Shown: positions 47,417 through 57,122, numbered from the stretch's first letter. The stretch: DNA of 64,000 nt from Jiella sonneratiae (GCF_017353515.1 NZ_JAFMPY010000016.1:43650-107649), one strand, 5' to 3'. Notes: generated by a model not told the origin, from the sequence alone. Program-made: numbers and translations.

Positions 47417-48931
47417 ATGGCACTGGAACTCACGGGCAAGCACCTGATCGCCGGCGAATGGAAGGCGTCCGCGACGACCTTCCGCTCGGAGCCGTCGAGC
47501 GGCGAGCCGCGCGACTTCTCGGTCGGGACGCCGGAACTCGTCGACGAAGCGGTGAAGGCCGCGGAGGAAGCGTTCTGGTCCTACGGCTATTCGAGCCGCG
47601 ACGAGCGCGCCGCCTTCCTGGAGACGGTGGCCGACGAGATCGAGGCGCGCGGCGAGGCGATCACCGAGATCGGCAGCGGCGAGACCGGCCTGCCGGCCGC
47701 AAGGCTGCAGGGCGAGCGCGGCCGCACCACCGGCCAGCTGCGGCTCTTCGCCAGGCACATCCGCGAGGGCGCCTATCTCGATCGTCGCCACGACGCGGCG
47801 ATGCCCGACCGCCAGCCGGCGCCGCGTCCCGACATCCGCCTGATCCAGCGGCCGATCGGCCCCGTCGCCGTCTTCGGCGCGTCGAACTTTCCGCTCGCCT
47901 TCTCCACCGCCGGCGGCGACACCGCCGCGGCGCTCGCCGCCGGCTGCCCGGTCGTCGTCAAGGGCCACGGCGCCCATCCGGGAACCGGCGAGATCGTCGC
48001 CCAGGCGATCGCCGCGGCGGTGAAGAAGCACGGCCTGCATCCCGGCGTCTTCTCGCTGGTCCAGGGCGGCAAGCGCGACGTCGGCGAGGCGCTCGTGACC
48101 CATCCGCTGATCAAGGCAGTCGGCTTCACCGGCTCGCTCGCCGGCGGGCGGGCGCTGTTCGATCTCTGCGCCCGGCGGCCCGAGCCGATACCCTTCTTCG
48201 GCGAGCTCGGCTCGGTCAATCCGATGTTCCTGATGCCGGAGGCCCTCAAGGCCCGGGCCGCGGCCATCGGCAAGGGCTGGGCCGGATCGCTGACCATGGG
48301 TGCCGGCCAGTTCTGCACCAATCCGGGGATCGCCATCCTGATCGAGGGGGAGGGTGCCGAGGCCTTCGTCTCTGCCGCGGTTGAGGCGGCGAAGGACGTC
48401 TCCCGGCAGGCGATGCTGACCGACGGCATCGCCCATGCCTATCGCAAGGGGGCCGACCGCGTCGCATCGACCGAGGGCGTGCGGCCGCTGATCGGCGAGG
48501 CGAACGATTCGCGCCATGCCTCGCCCTATCTCTTCGAGACCACCGGCGAGGCCTTCGCCAGGGACGAGACGCTCGCCGAGGAGGTGTTCGGCCCGCTGGG
48601 CATCGTCGTGAAGGTGAAGGACGTCGCCGAGATGGAGCGGCTCGCCCGCGGTTTCGACGGCCAGCTCACGGTCACGCTGCACATGGACGCCGGCGACACT
48701 GACGCCGCGGCGCGACTGATGCCGATCCTCGAACGCAAGGCCGGGCGCATTCTCGCCAACGGCTTCCCGACGGGGGTCGAGGTCTGCGACGCCATGGTCC
48801 ATGGCGGCCCCTATCCGGCCTCGACGAATTTCGGCGCGACCTCGGTCGGAACCCTGTCGATCCGCCGCTTCCTGCGGCCGGTCTGCTATCAGGCGATCCC
48901 GGCCGATCTGCTTCCCGCCGACCTGAAGTGA
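47417..48931 (+). CDS. 2,5-dioxovalerate (alpha-ketoglutarate semialdehyde) dehydrogenase
   Basis: A 504-residue NADP-type aldehyde dehydrogenase. The catalytic Cys lies in GAGQFCTNPG and the general base in FFGELGSVNP; the cofactor segment is VFGASNFPLAFSTAGGD. This KGSADH subgroup oxidises 2-oxoglutarate semialdehyde to 2-oxoglutarate at the end of hydroxyproline, arabinose or glucarate breakdown. AGAAGG precedes the ATG. No other genes of those pathways are adjacent, so the source pathway is open. Confidence 0.9.
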   Translation: MALELTGKHLIAGEWKASATTFRSEPSSGEPRDFSVGTPELVDEAVKAAEEAFWSYGYSSRDERAAFLETVADEIEARGEAITEIGSGETGLPAARLQGERGRTTGQLRLFARHIREGAYLDRRHDAAMPDRQPAPRPDIRLIQRPIGPVAVFGASNFPLAFSTAGGDTAAALAAGCPVVVKGHGAHPGTGEIVAQAIAAAVKKHGLHPGVFSLVQGGKRDVGEALVTHPLIKAVGFTGSLAGGRALFDLCARRPEPIPFFGELGSVNPMFLMPEALKARAAAIGKGWAGSLTMGAGQFCTNPGIAILIEGEGAEAFVSAAVEAAKDVSRQAMLTDGIAHAYRKGADRVASTEGVRPLIGEANDSRHASPYLFETTGEAFARDETLAEEVFGPLGIVVKVKDVAEMERLARGFDGQLTVTLHMDAGDTDAAARLMPILERKAGRILANGFPTGVEVCDAMVHGGPYPASTNFGATSVGTLSIRRFLRPVCYQAIPADLLPADLK

Positions 48932-49028
48932 CGGGCTGCAGCGGGTCCCGCCGCGCGCCGGCCACGGCCGCCGCGAAAGCGCGATCCGGGCCATTGCCCT
49001 TTCCCGCCCCACCGGCTATCGGTGGCGC

Positions 49029-49076
49029 ATGGATACAAAGGTCGTCACGGCGATGAACTGGTGGTGGACGCTCTGA
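49029..49076 (+). CDS. trpL: trp leader peptide
   Basis: A 15-codon [18 protein letters not shown], with three consecutive Trp codons (49059-49067) immediately before the stop. It lies 115 bp upstream of trpE(G) and is followed by alternative RNA stems. This is the ribosome-sensing peptide of transcription attenuation. In Sinorhizobium meliloti the corresponding 14-residue peptide also has trans-acting roles. Confidence 0.9.
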   Translation: MDTKVVTAMNWWWTL

Positions 49077-49144
49077 CAGAGCGGCCGAGCCGTCACGCAT
49101 CGTGATCTCGATAGAAGGCCGCCTCGTGAACCGGGCGGCCTTTT
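49069..49144 (+). promoter_or_regulatory. trp attenuator (pause hairpin, antiterminator and terminator)
   Basis: CGCTCT/AGAGCG (49069-49083) forms a hairpin straddling the trpL stop. GAGCGGCC at 49079-49086 can alternatively pair with GGCCGCC at 49117-49123. The latter also pairs with GGCGGCC (49134-49140), followed by TTTT, as the terminator. Ribosome stalling at the Trp codons would favour read-through into trpE(G). Confidence 0.82.
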
Positions 49145-49191
49145 CGCTTTCGTCGTCCGGGCCGAGAGGGGCCGAGCACGGAGGATCGGAC

Positions 49192-51381
49192 ATGGTGAGC
49201 GAACATCTGGACGACGGGACCGAGCGGTATACCACCGCCGGGGGTGTCGTCGTCACGAGGCGGCGCGAGAAGGTCGTCTACGAGGGCGCGATCGACCCCT
49301 ATTTCGACCGGCTCGACACGCATCGCGGCGCGATCCTCTTCTCCAACTACGAATATCCCGGCCGCTACACCCGCCAGGACGTCGCCTTCGTCGATCCGCC
49401 GCTGGTCGTCGCCTCGCGCGGCCGCAGCCTGTGGATCGAGGCGCTGAACCCCCGCGGCCGGGTGCTCGCCGGGCTGGTCGCCACCGTGCTTCGCGACTGC
49501 GACGACGTCGCCTCGCTCGAAGTCGGCGAGGACCGGATCGACGTTGCCATCGCCACGCCGAAAGGGGCGGTGACGGAAGAGGAGCGTTCGCGCGTTCCGA
49601 CCGTTTTTTCCGTGCTGCGCCGCATCGTGTCGCTGTTCCGCTCGCCCGAGGACGGGGCGATCGGGCTCTACGGCGCCTTCGGCTACGACCTCGCCTTCCA
49701 GTTCGATCCGGTGACGGAGGTCCAGCAGCGCGATCCCGAGCGCCGCGACCTGGTGCTCTACCTTCCCGACGAGCTTCTCGAGGTCGATCACTACTCGGCC
49801 TCGGCCTTCCTGACCCGCTACGATTTCTGCCTCGGCGACGCCTCGACCGAAGGGCTCGCCCGCGGCGAGGCGTCGGCGCCCTTCGTCGCGTCGGACCGGA
49901 TCCCGCCGCGCGGCGACCACGCGCCCGGCGAATATGCCGAACTCGTGCGCCTCGCCAAGGAAGAGTTCCGCCGCGGCAATCTGTTCGAGGTGGTGCCGGG
50001 CCAGGTGTTCTACGAGCGGGCCGAGCATCGGCCGTCGGAGATTTCCCGCCGGCTGAAGGCGGTGAACCCGTCGCCCTATTCCTTCTTCATCAATCTCGGC
50101 GAGAACGAGTTCCTGATCGGCGCGAGCCCGGAGATGTTCGTCAGGGTCAACGGCCGACGGGTCGAGACCTGCCCGATTTCCGGCACGATCAAGCGCGGCG
50201 AGGACGCGATCTCCGATTCCGAGCAGATCCTGAAGCTGCTCAATTCGAAGAAGGACGAATCGGAACTGACGATGTGTTCCGACGTCGACCGCAACGACAA
50301 GAGCCGGGTGTGCGATCCCGGTTCGGTCAAGGTCATCGGCCGGCGCCAGATCGAGATGTATTCGCGTCTCATTCATACGGTGGACCATATCGAGGGACGC
50401 CTGCGCGACGGCATGGACGCCTTCGACGCCTTTCTCTCCCATGCCTGGGCCGTGACCGTCACCGGCGCGCCGAAGCTCTGGGCGATGCGCTTCATCGAGC
50501 GGCACGAGAAGAGTCCGCGCGCCTGGTACGGCGGCGCGGTGGGCATGGTGCATTTCAACGGCGACATGAACACCGGGCTGACGCTGCGCACCATCCGGCT
50601 GAAGGACGGGATCGCCGAGGTCAGGGCCGGCGCGACGCTGCTCTACGATTCCAACCCGGAGGAGGAGGAGGCCGAGACCGAGCTCAAGGCCTCGGCGCTG
50701 CTCGGCGCGATCCGCGAGGCCGGCGCGTCCAACGCGCAGGCCGGCGTGCGCGAGACCGCGCGGGTCGGCGAGGGCCTGTCGATCCTCCTCGTCGACCACG
50801 AGGACTCCTTCGTCCACACCCTCGCCAACTACTTCCGCCAGACCGGCGCGAAGGTCGCGACCGTGCGCACCCCGGTGCCGGCCGAGATCTTCGAACGGAT
50901 CGACCCGGACCTCGTCGTCCTGTCGCCCGGGCCGGGCATGCCATCCGACTTCGACTGCAAGGGCACGATCGCCGCGGCGCGTGAGCGCGGCGCGGCGGTC
51001 TTCGGCGTCTGCCTCGGGCTGCAGGCGCTCGCCGAAGCCTATGGCGGCGCGCTGCGGACGCTGCACGTCCCGATGCACGGCAAGCCCTCGCGCATCCGCA
51101 TCGACAAGCCGGGAATCATCTTTTCCGGCCTGCCGCGGGAGATCACCGTCGGTCGCTACCATTCGATCTTCGCCGATCCCGTCCGCCTGCCGCGGGATTT
51201 CGAGGTGACGGCCGAGACCGAGGACGGGATCGTCATGGCCTTCGAGCATCGCTCGGAGCCCGTCGCGGCGGTGCAGTTCCATCCCGAAAGCATCATGACG
51301 CTCGGCGGCGATGCCGGCATGCGGATGATCGAGAACGTCGTCGCGCATCTGCCGCGGCGCGCGAAGGAGAAGGCCGCCTGA
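49192..51381 (+). CDS. trpE(G): Anthranilate synthase, fused TrpE-TrpG
   Basis: A 729-residue fusion making anthranilate from chorismate and glutamine. Residues 1-510 are the TrpE part (chorismate-binding core around [12 protein letters not shown] and [13 protein letters not shown], with [16 protein letters not shown]); residues about 525-720 are a class I glutamine amidotransferase with [11 protein letters not shown] (nucleophilic Cys) and QFHPES (His/Glu). The fused form is typical of Rhizobiales. Regulated by the upstream trpL attenuator. ATG at 49192 avoids translating the terminator stem. Confidence 0.96.
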   Translation: MVSEHLDDGTERYTTAGGVVVTRRREKVVYEGAIDPYFDRLDTHRGAILFSNYEYPGRYTRQDVAFVDPPLVVASRGRSLWIEALNPRGRVLAGLVATVLRDCDDVASLEVGEDRIDVAIATPKGAVTEEERSRVPTVFSVLRRIVSLFRSPEDGAIGLYGAFGYDLAFQFDPVTEVQQRDPERRDLVLYLPDELLEVDHYSASAFLTRYDFCLGDASTEGLARGEASAPFVASDRIPPRGDHAPGEYAELVRLAKEEFRRGNLFEVVPGQVFYERAEHRPSEISRRLKAVNPSPYSFFINLGENEFLIGASPEMFVRVNGRRVETCPISGTIKRGEDAISDSEQILKLLNSKKDESELTMCSDVDRNDKSRVCDPGSVKVIGRRQIEMYSRLIHTVDHIEGRLRDGMDAFDAFLSHAWAVTVTGAPKLWAMRFIERHEKSPRAWYGGAVGMVHFNGDMNTGLTLRTIRLKDGIAEVRAGATLLYDSNPEEEEAETELKASALLGAIREAGASNAQAGVRETARVGEGLSILLVDHEDSFVHTLANYFRQTGAKVATVRTPVPAEIFERIDPDLVVLSPGPGMPSDFDCKGTIAAARERGAAVFGVCLGLQALAEAYGGALRTLHVPMHGKPSRIRIDKPGIIFSGLPREITVGRYHSIFADPVRLPRDFEVTAETEDGIVMAFEHRSEPVAAVQFHPESIMTLGGDAGMRMIENVVAHLPRRAKEKAA

Positions 51382-51401
51382 CGGCGGCCGCCGTTTCGCC
51401 G

Positions 51402-52304
51402 ATGCCGGAAAGCAAAGCTCCGATCGCCATGCGCATGGCGGCGGCGACCGTCGCCGTCGCGCTGCTGGTGCTTGCGATCAAGTATTCCGCCTATGTGGTG
51501 ACCGGCTCGGTCGCCCTGTTTTCCGACGCGCTCGAGTCGATCGTCAACGTCGTCGCCGGGCTCGTCGCCCTGTGGGCGGTCGCGGTCAGCTACAAGCCGG
51601 CCGACAACGACCATCCGTTCGGCCACACCAAGGCCGAGTACTTCTCTGCCGTGGTCGAGGGCGTGCTGATCGTCGTCGCGGCGCTGCTCATCCTCAAGGA
51701 AGCCTGGGGCGCCTACTGGCAGCCGCGCGGCTTCGACGCGCCGCTCGAGGGGCTTCTCCTCAACGGCGTCGCGACCGCGATCAACGCCGTCTGGGCCTTC
51801 GTCCTGATCCGCGCCGGCCGCACCCACCGCTCGCCGGCGCTTGCCGCGGACGGCCGCCACATCCTCGCCGACGTCGTCACCTCGGTCGGCGTCATCGTCG
51901 GCCTGACGCTCGCGACGCTGACCGGCTGGAACGTCCTCGACCCGCTGCTCGCGGCCCTCGTCGCCCTCAACATCCTCTGGGAGGGAACCCGCGTCGTCAC
52001 CTCGTCGCTGTCCGGCCTGATGGACCAGGCGATCGACGCCGAATCCGACGCAAAGGTGCGCGAGACGATCTCGGCCAATGCCGACGGGGCGATCGAAGTC
52101 CACGACCTCAAGACCCGGCTCGCCGGCCGGGCGATGTTCATCGAGTTCCATCTCGTCGTCCCCGGCGAGATGACCGTCGCGAAATCGCACCGCATCTGCG
52201 ACCGGATCGAGGACGCGCTGCAGGAACTGTTTTCCGGGGCGCGGGTGCTGATCCACGTCGAGCCGGAGGACGAGGCCAAGCAGACCGGCGTGCCGGTGCT
52301 CTGA
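51402..52304 (+). CDS. Cation diffusion facilitator family transporter
   Basis: A 300-residue CDF protein with six membrane segments and a C-terminal cytoplasmic metal-sensing domain (about 210-290). Metal-site residues appear in FSDALESIVN and in GRHILADVV; DHPFGHTKAEY is the conserved loop. It exports Zn2+, Cd2+, Fe2+ or Mn2+ by proton antiport; specificity is not evident. It begins 20 bp after trpE(G). Confidence 0.88.
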   Translation: MPESKAPIAMRMAAATVAVALLVLAIKYSAYVVTGSVALFSDALESIVNVVAGLVALWAVAVSYKPADNDHPFGHTKAEYFSAVVEGVLIVVAALLILKEAWGAYWQPRGFDAPLEGLLLNGVATAINAVWAFVLIRAGRTHRSPALAADGRHILADVVTSVGVIVGLTLATLTGWNVLDPLLAALVALNILWEGTRVVTSSLSGLMDQAIDAESDAKVRETISANADGAIEVHDLKTRLAGRAMFIEFHLVVPGEMTVAKSHRICDRIEDALQELFSGARVLIHVEPEDEAKQTGVPVL

Positions 52305-52383
52305 AGCATGATCCCGCCCCTATGTAGCAGATGCACCATCAAAACGGTAGGCGGAACAGCGGCCTAACCGTATCCTGCCGGGC

Positions 52384-52854
52384 ATGTCATCTCATACTGT
52401 ATCCGGCCTCATTCGCAAGCGCTCCGATCTTGCAACGGAGCGCGAATGGCTCCAGCAGCGGATCGCCGAAATCGACATTGACCTAGCCGCAGTGGACCGA
52501 ACGCTGGGCCAGGTCGGCTTCATAGGTGAACCCGAATCCATCCGCCCGCGAAGGAAGCACATAAGCGCGTTCAGGCGCGGCGAGCTTCGCAGGTTGATCA
52601 TTGGGGCTTTGCGGGACGCGGACGAACCCTTGGCGGGTGGTACACTCGCCACGGCCATTGCTGACGGAAGGACCGATCGGGCCACGCTGATGAATGCGGT
52701 GTACGGAGCGCTCAGGCGCACGACGCTGAGCGCGATGGTCGAAAGGTCCGGGACGAGCGGGGCAACGTCTTTTATGCGCTGGTGGGGAGGCAGAGGAGCT
52801 TTAGATGCGTGGTGTCGATTGCGGCATTTCACGCTGAATAAAAGATGCAAATAA
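52384..52854 (+). pseudogene. Small coiled-coil/winged-helix-like gene with a probable frameshift
   Basis: A 156-codon reading frame. The N-terminal half (VSGLIRKRSDLATEREWLQQRIAEIDIDLAAVDRTL) looks like a coiled coil; residues about 60-118 (FRRGELRRLIIGALRDADEPLAGG ... VYGALRRTTLSAMVER) look like a winged-helix domain. After residue 120 the frame turns compositionally odd. The -1 frame continues sensibly as VRDERGNVFYALVGRQRS from 52746, as if one G of a GGG run near 52745 were missing. The corrected frame would run to 52841, into the low-GC islet. Function unknown; sequencing error not excluded. Confidence 0.6.
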
Positions 52855-54000
52855 TGGCACGGTGAAATCCGTTGTTCCATACGATGGGCTAAATATCATT
52901 CCCTTTGCAATTAGAGATGAGCGCAGTGGTGCAACGGTCGAAACTGCTGCACCATAGGCTTTTGCAATGTCTCCTGACGCATGAGGGCCGTCTCCCAATT
53001 TCGCCATTGCCGATATATACTTTCGCTCAGTCGGCGTCATCCTCTCCAAACGAACTCGAAAAAAGCTTTCATCAAGGCGGCGGATTGCCTCGGGTCCCGC
53101 ATTCAGTACGTCAGAAAGTGTAATCCGATCATTTGACGCGATATTCCAAGCTACGTATCCCCACTCTTGGAGGAAGTAGGGATAGCCTTTCGTGACATCT
53201 AAAAGCGCGGAAAATGCCTCCTCTTCGATCTGCACTCCTTCAGACTCAGCGGGCTCCGACAGTGCTATTCTTGCATAGGGCTCGGTGAGGGCTTCTACCC
53301 GGGGGAAGTCAAAAAGCCTTTCGGCATAAGACTTGGAATCACCCATTTTCCCAAGTAGTTGCGGCAAACCAGCACCTACTAAAACTATCGGCAATCCTCT
53401 CTGGTTCATTCGGTGAATTGCCATGACAAGAGCACCCATCTCCTCATGTGATAAATACTGCAATTCATCGATCAACAAAACGACCGCTGTATTTTTTGAT
53501 TTTGCCGTCTGACCTACTATGTTAAGAAGTTCTGGAAGATCATTTGATAAATCTCCGCTATCTGCTACGCCTTGCGTGTCCGGAAATGAAATTCCAAATT
53601 CGATATCATTGTATGTTGCTTTGAACGCGTTTGCAAAATTTTTGAGAATAGAAAGTCCTTGCTTCGCTAATTCACCGGCCTGGGCGGATTTAGACAGCTT
53701 TATTAACACCTTTCGCAGCTGGGGTATAATCAATTGCGCTAGATTTGCGTTTTCGTGAGCTTCGATATATACTACGTGAAATTTGTCGTCTTCCGCAATG
53801 TCTAGTATGCGATTTAGTACTACTGTTTTCCCGACACCACGCAGGCCCACAGCAATAAAGCTCTTTGCGTGCCGCCCTAGACGGGCGCGAGCTAGCGCAG
53901 TTGTTGCGGTGGTGACCAGGTCGTCACGACCCGCAATGACAGGTGGCTTATTGCCTGCGCCGGGAGCGTAAGGATTGCGCATAGGGTCCAAATCGAACAC
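52801..54000 (-). CDS. AT-rich AAA+ ATPase (Orc1/Cdc6-like ATP-binding protein)
   Basis: A 399-residue ATPase. Walker A GLRGVGKT (52-59), Walker B VVLLIDEL (173-180), a sensor-like VGAGLPQLLG, and a C-terminal winged-helix region (about 310-390, SGDIAKAYGAAVSTVAPLRSSL) as in Orc1/Cdc6-like and STAND-like ATPases. GC content is far below the surroundings (one line sampled is about 38%) with atypical codon use, so it is almost certainly horizontally acquired. No partner effector is adjacent. Homologues occur as single genes or in defence and mobile-element contexts; role here unknown. Confidence 0.8.
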   Translation of the reverse strand: MFDLDPMRNPYAPGAGNKPPVIAGRDDLVTTATTALARARLGRHAKSFIAVGLRGVGKTVVLNRILDIAEDDKFHVVYIEAHENANLAQLIIPQLRKVLIKLSKSAQAGELAKQGLSILKNFANAFKATYNDIEFGISFPDTQGVADSGDLSNDLPELLNIVGQTAKSKNTAVVLLIDELQYLSHEEMGALVMAIHRMNQRGLPIVLVGAGLPQLLGKMGDSKSYAERLFDFPRVEALTEPYARIALSEPAESEGVQIEEEAFSALLDVTKGYPYFLQEWGYVAWNIASNDRITLSDVLNAGPEAIRRLDESFFRVRLERMTPTERKYISAMAKLGDGPHASGDIAKAYGAAVSTVAPLRSSLIAKGMIFSPSYGTTDFTVPLFASFIQREMPQSTPRI

Positions 54001-54059
54001 TCCGATTATTGAGTTTAGCCAGTTTATGACGGTTTAGACGAGATTATCAAACAGCATTA

Positions 54060-54500
54060 TCACTGCCAATACCCGCACCACGCACGGCTAACCGGCGACA
54101 GGACGGCATCGCCGACCAGCGTGAAGGCGTTGGTGCCGTTGTCGCGGCGGCGGTGATGCTCGCACCATGCGGCATTGGCGGCGTACTGGTGAAGGTAGCG
54201 GTGGGAAACGCCGTGGTGCTGGCCGCGCACCATGCGATGGAGACGCGAGAAGTAGCTTTCAACCCAGTTCGTGTGCTTGCCGTTCAAGTCGCTGTAGTCT
54301 TCCGAGTGATTGATACGCTCGGTGGGGAAGAAGGCGTTCAGCAAGTCCCAGTGGGTGGCCTCGTCGGCGTACATCCTGGCGCCGTTTGCGCCCATCTGCT
54401 TCGCGAGGTCGACGCCCTCGTGCTCGTACTGGCGAACGAAGGTCAGGGTGCGGCCAAGGCGCTCGCGGATGGCGATCACGACGCGGCGGGTGCCGGAAAA
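54060..54500 (-). pseudogene. IS1595-family transposase remnant (C-terminal part)
   Basis: About 145 codons matching the C-terminal half of IS1595-type transposases: ADEATHWDLLNAF, INHSEDYSD, NWVESYFSRLHRMVRG, YLHQYAANAAWCEHHRR, and the terminal VSRAWCGYWQ. The N-terminal zinc-binding and early catalytic parts are missing, and the frame fuses to unrelated sequence near 54.49 kb next to the tyrosinase stop. Probably the scar of the event that brought the neighbouring ATPase. Confidence 0.8.
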
Positions 54501-54531
54501 GCCGCGTCGCCTCGCCGGCACCGGCCCCGGG

Positions 54532-56139
54532 TTAGTTGTTCACCAGCTCGATCGTGCCGATCACCGGCTTGGCGCCGGCCTCCGGATTGTCGGCCGGGAC
54601 GATGTAGTAGCTGAGCGGATCCTTGATCGCGCCGGACTGCAGCTTGTCGGTGATGTCGAAAACGAAGCGCACCGGCTTCGGCGCCGCGTCGGTGCCGAAG
54701 GGCTGGGCGTCGAAGAACTGCAGCGACCCGACGTAGCTGGGGCTGTCGCCGGTCGCGGGCTGGGCGCCGGGCTGGCCGGCGAAGACGTTGTAGACGGTGC
54801 CGGGCTGCACGTCGGTCTTGATGCCGCTGAGCACGAGATACTGGCGCTTCGGCGAGTTCTTCAGGCCGAGCGCGAAGCTCTCCGTCGAGGCGCCGTGCTG
54901 GGCCGGGGTGAGGGTGATCGCCGTCGGCGCGGCGCCGAGGACCAGCGGCTGGTTCGTCGTCGCCATCATCTCGGCCTGCGCCTGGGCCTGTGTCCCGTCG
55001 GGCTCCTGACCCGCGCCCGGCGTCTGGGCCTGACCCTGGCCCTGGCCCTGGTCCGCCTGGGCAAGCTGCGTGCCGCCGCCGCCGCCGAGAATGTCGTTCA
55101 CCGCCGCCGCTCCCGAAAGCGCCGTCGTCCGCGCGCTCTCGCGCGAGGCGACCGCCACCCCGCCGCCGCGCTGGCGCGGCAGTTCGTCATAGCTGTAGCC
55201 GAGCGGCTCGATCGCCGTGACCTGGCCGTTGGTCACCTCGATGCGGTTGCCCGAAGCGTCGGCGAAGACGTGGACCTGCTGGCTCGCCCACTGCTTGCCG
55301 GTCGGGTTGCGGCCGCCATTGGCGTTCCAGCCGGCCCAGATCCGGTCGATGTTGCAGTGGTGGATCCAGAAGATCGGATCCTGCGCGGCGAAGGGCACGG
55401 CACCCATGTTCTCGGTGCCGCCGGTGTTGACGTGGATGAAGCCGTGCAGGCCGTTGTCGATGCGTTCGTTGAAACCCTGCGGCACGCCCTGCGGCCCGGC
55501 GTAGTACTGGCGCTCGTCCATCACGTCGAGCGACAGAAGCTGCGCCGGCAGCCCGCCGCGCACCTCGGTCAGCGGCGTGCCGGAGTTGATGCCGGGATTG
55601 CGGTTGGCCTGGTAGAGCGCACCGTAGGTCGGGTCGTCCTTCTGGCGGAACTCGACCGGCAGCGTCGCGTCCTCGGTATAGTTCCAGTAGGGCAGGGTGA
55701 AGGCGTCGTCCTGGGCGACGCGGCGGATCGTATCTTCGAAGAACAGGATCAGCGCCCGGTGCCAGGGCAGGAAGTTCGGCTCCCAGGTGCCGCTGCCATG
55801 GGCCTGGCAGGTGCTCCAGACCCGGTTGGCGAGGTCGCGGTCCGGGCTCGGCTGGCTGCCGTAGATGCGGTTGAGCTCGGCGAGCTTGGAACTCGAGCCG
55901 CTCACCGCATGGGTGTACCACTGGAAGGTCCACGAGGCCGGGGTGCCGGCCCCGGTCTGCTTCATGGCCTGCACCGCCCGGGCGTAGGTCTGAAGCATCC
56001 GCTTGCCCTCGGTGGAGCGGGCATCGTAGCGCACGCGCAGCGGCTGGGCCTTGGCGAGATGCTCGAAGCTGACGGGCAGCAGCCCGACCATGGTGAGCGA
56101 TGCGACGACCTTCAGAAGGTTGCGTCTCGTGGTTTGCAT
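54532..56139 (-). CDS. Tyrosinase / polyphenol oxidase, Tat-exported
   Basis: A 535-residue type-3 copper oxidase oxidising phenols to quinones. The twin-arginine signal TTRRNLLKVVASLTMVGLLP precedes the catalytic domain. CuA ligands are likely His77 (WYTH), His114 (CQAHGSG) and His127 (LPWHR); CuB ligands His232 and His236 (NGLHGFIH) and His260/261 (FWIHHCNIDR). Cys111, three residues before His114, could form a thioether bridge as in plant enzymes. A Gly/Gln/Ala-rich linker (about 365-420) joins a C-terminal domain like the KFDV domain of plant polyphenol oxidases. Substrate and role (melanin, phenolic detoxification) unknown. Confidence 0.88.
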   Translation of the reverse strand: MQTTRRNLLKVVASLTMVGLLPVSFEHLAKAQPLRVRYDARSTEGKRMLQTYARAVQAMKQTGAGTPASWTFQWYTHAVSGSSSKLAELNRIYGSQPSPDRDLANRVWSTCQAHGSGTWEPNFLPWHRALILFFEDTIRRVAQDDAFTLPYWNYTEDATLPVEFRQKDDPTYGALYQANRNPGINSGTPLTEVRGGLPAQLLSLDVMDERQYYAGPQGVPQGFNERIDNGLHGFIHVNTGGTENMGAVPFAAQDPIFWIHHCNIDRIWAGWNANGGRNPTGKQWASQQVHVFADASGNRIEVTNGQVTAIEPLGYSYDELPRQRGGGVAVASRESARTTALSGAAAVNDILGGGGGTQLAQADQGQGQGQAQTPGAGQEPDGTQAQAQAEMMATTNQPLVLGAAPTAITLTPAQHGASTESFALGLKNSPKRQYLVLSGIKTDVQPGTVYNVFAGQPGAQPATGDSPSYVGSLQFFDAQPFGTDAAPKPVRFVFDITDKLQSGAIKDPLSYYIVPADNPEAGAKPVIGTIELVNN

Positions 56140-56351
56140 GGGAGCGGCCCTCGACCCTGGCGTACGACATAGCCCCGCCCCGAGCATAGGCCGAAACCCC
56201 GGCCGATGCATCATGCTGCCGTAGCGTCACGAAAAGTTTTGTCGGCGGCAGATTTCCCCGTTCCGCCGGCGCCGCGTGTCGCCCCGTTCCGCCGGGATCG
56301 TCGGCAGGGGTGAGCGCCGGCAGAGATCTCGCCCGTCGGGGATCGTGGCGG

Positions 56352-57122
56352 TCAGCTGCCGCCGGAGGTGGTGCACACCCTGGCGCCGACGCCTGCGCCG
56401 GCCGGCACGAGCACCGGCTTTGCCAGGCGCCGCTCGCGCGCTGCCGAGGCGACCGGAATGCCGCGATGCAGCTGCTTCACCGCCTCGATGACGACGACGC
56501 CGGCGAAAAGCGGCCAGAATTTGCGGCCGATGCGTTCGAGCGCCGGCCAGAAGCCGATCAGCGAGTTCCTCTGGAACGGCGGGAAGAGCAGCGCTTCGCC
56601 CCAGGCATGCGGGGTGAAGGTGACCGAGCGCAGGAGCCGCGTCAGCTGGCCGCGCGACCAGGGGCGGCCGGAGCCGAAGGGCGTGTGTTCGAAGCGCGCC
56701 CAGACGCCGCGCCGGTGCGGAACGACGATGACGAGGCTGCCCCCGGGGGCGAGCACTCTCCATGCTTCGGCCATCAGCGCCTCGGGGCTCTCGGCGAATT
56801 CCAGAGCGTGGATCATCAGGATCCGGTCGATCGAGGCATCGCCGAGCGGCAGGTCCTCGATCCCGACGAGTGCCGTCCGCGGCGCCGCGCCGCGCGGCCA
56901 GCGCTCGGCTCCCTGGGCAGCCGGCATGAAGGCCAGCGCCCGCTCGCAGTCGCTTCCGAAGCGCGAGAGATACGGCGTTGCATAGCCGAGACCGAGCAGC
57001 CGTTCCTCCGAGATCGGCCGCCACATCGGCGACAGGGCGAGGGTGATCGAGCGGACGGCGGCGGCACCCAGCGGCGAGCCGTAGAAATTGCACAGGTCGA
57101 TGATGTCGGCATTGGTCGACAG
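56352..57122 (-). CDS. SAM-dependent methyltransferase (gloB-linked family), non-ATG start
   Basis: A class I methyltransferase of about 256 residues; the recognisable N-terminus STNADIIDLCNFYGSPLG lies upstream of the first ATG (57026). The best start is a CTG at 57122, 8 nt after GGGAG, with a TATATA -10-like element at 57162-57167. Conserved parts are PLGDASIDRILMIHALEFAESPEALMAEAWRVL and a long RGVWARFEHTPFGSGRPWSRGQL loop typical of this rhizobial family. It is divergent from gloB, a neighbourhood found in other Hyphomicrobiales. Substrate unknown. Confidence 0.72.
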   Translation of the reverse strand: MSTNADIIDLCNFYGSPLGAAAVRSITLALSPMWRPISEERLLGLGYATPYLSRFGSDCERALAFMPAAQGAERWPRGAAPRTALVGIEDLPLGDASIDRILMIHALEFAESPEALMAEAWRVLAPGGSLVIVVPHRRGVWARFEHTPFGSGRPWSRGQLTRLLRSVTFTPHAWGEALLFPPFQRNSLIGFWPALERIGRKFWPLFAGVVVIEAVKQLHRGIPVASAARERRLAKPVLVPAGAGVGARVCTTSGGS

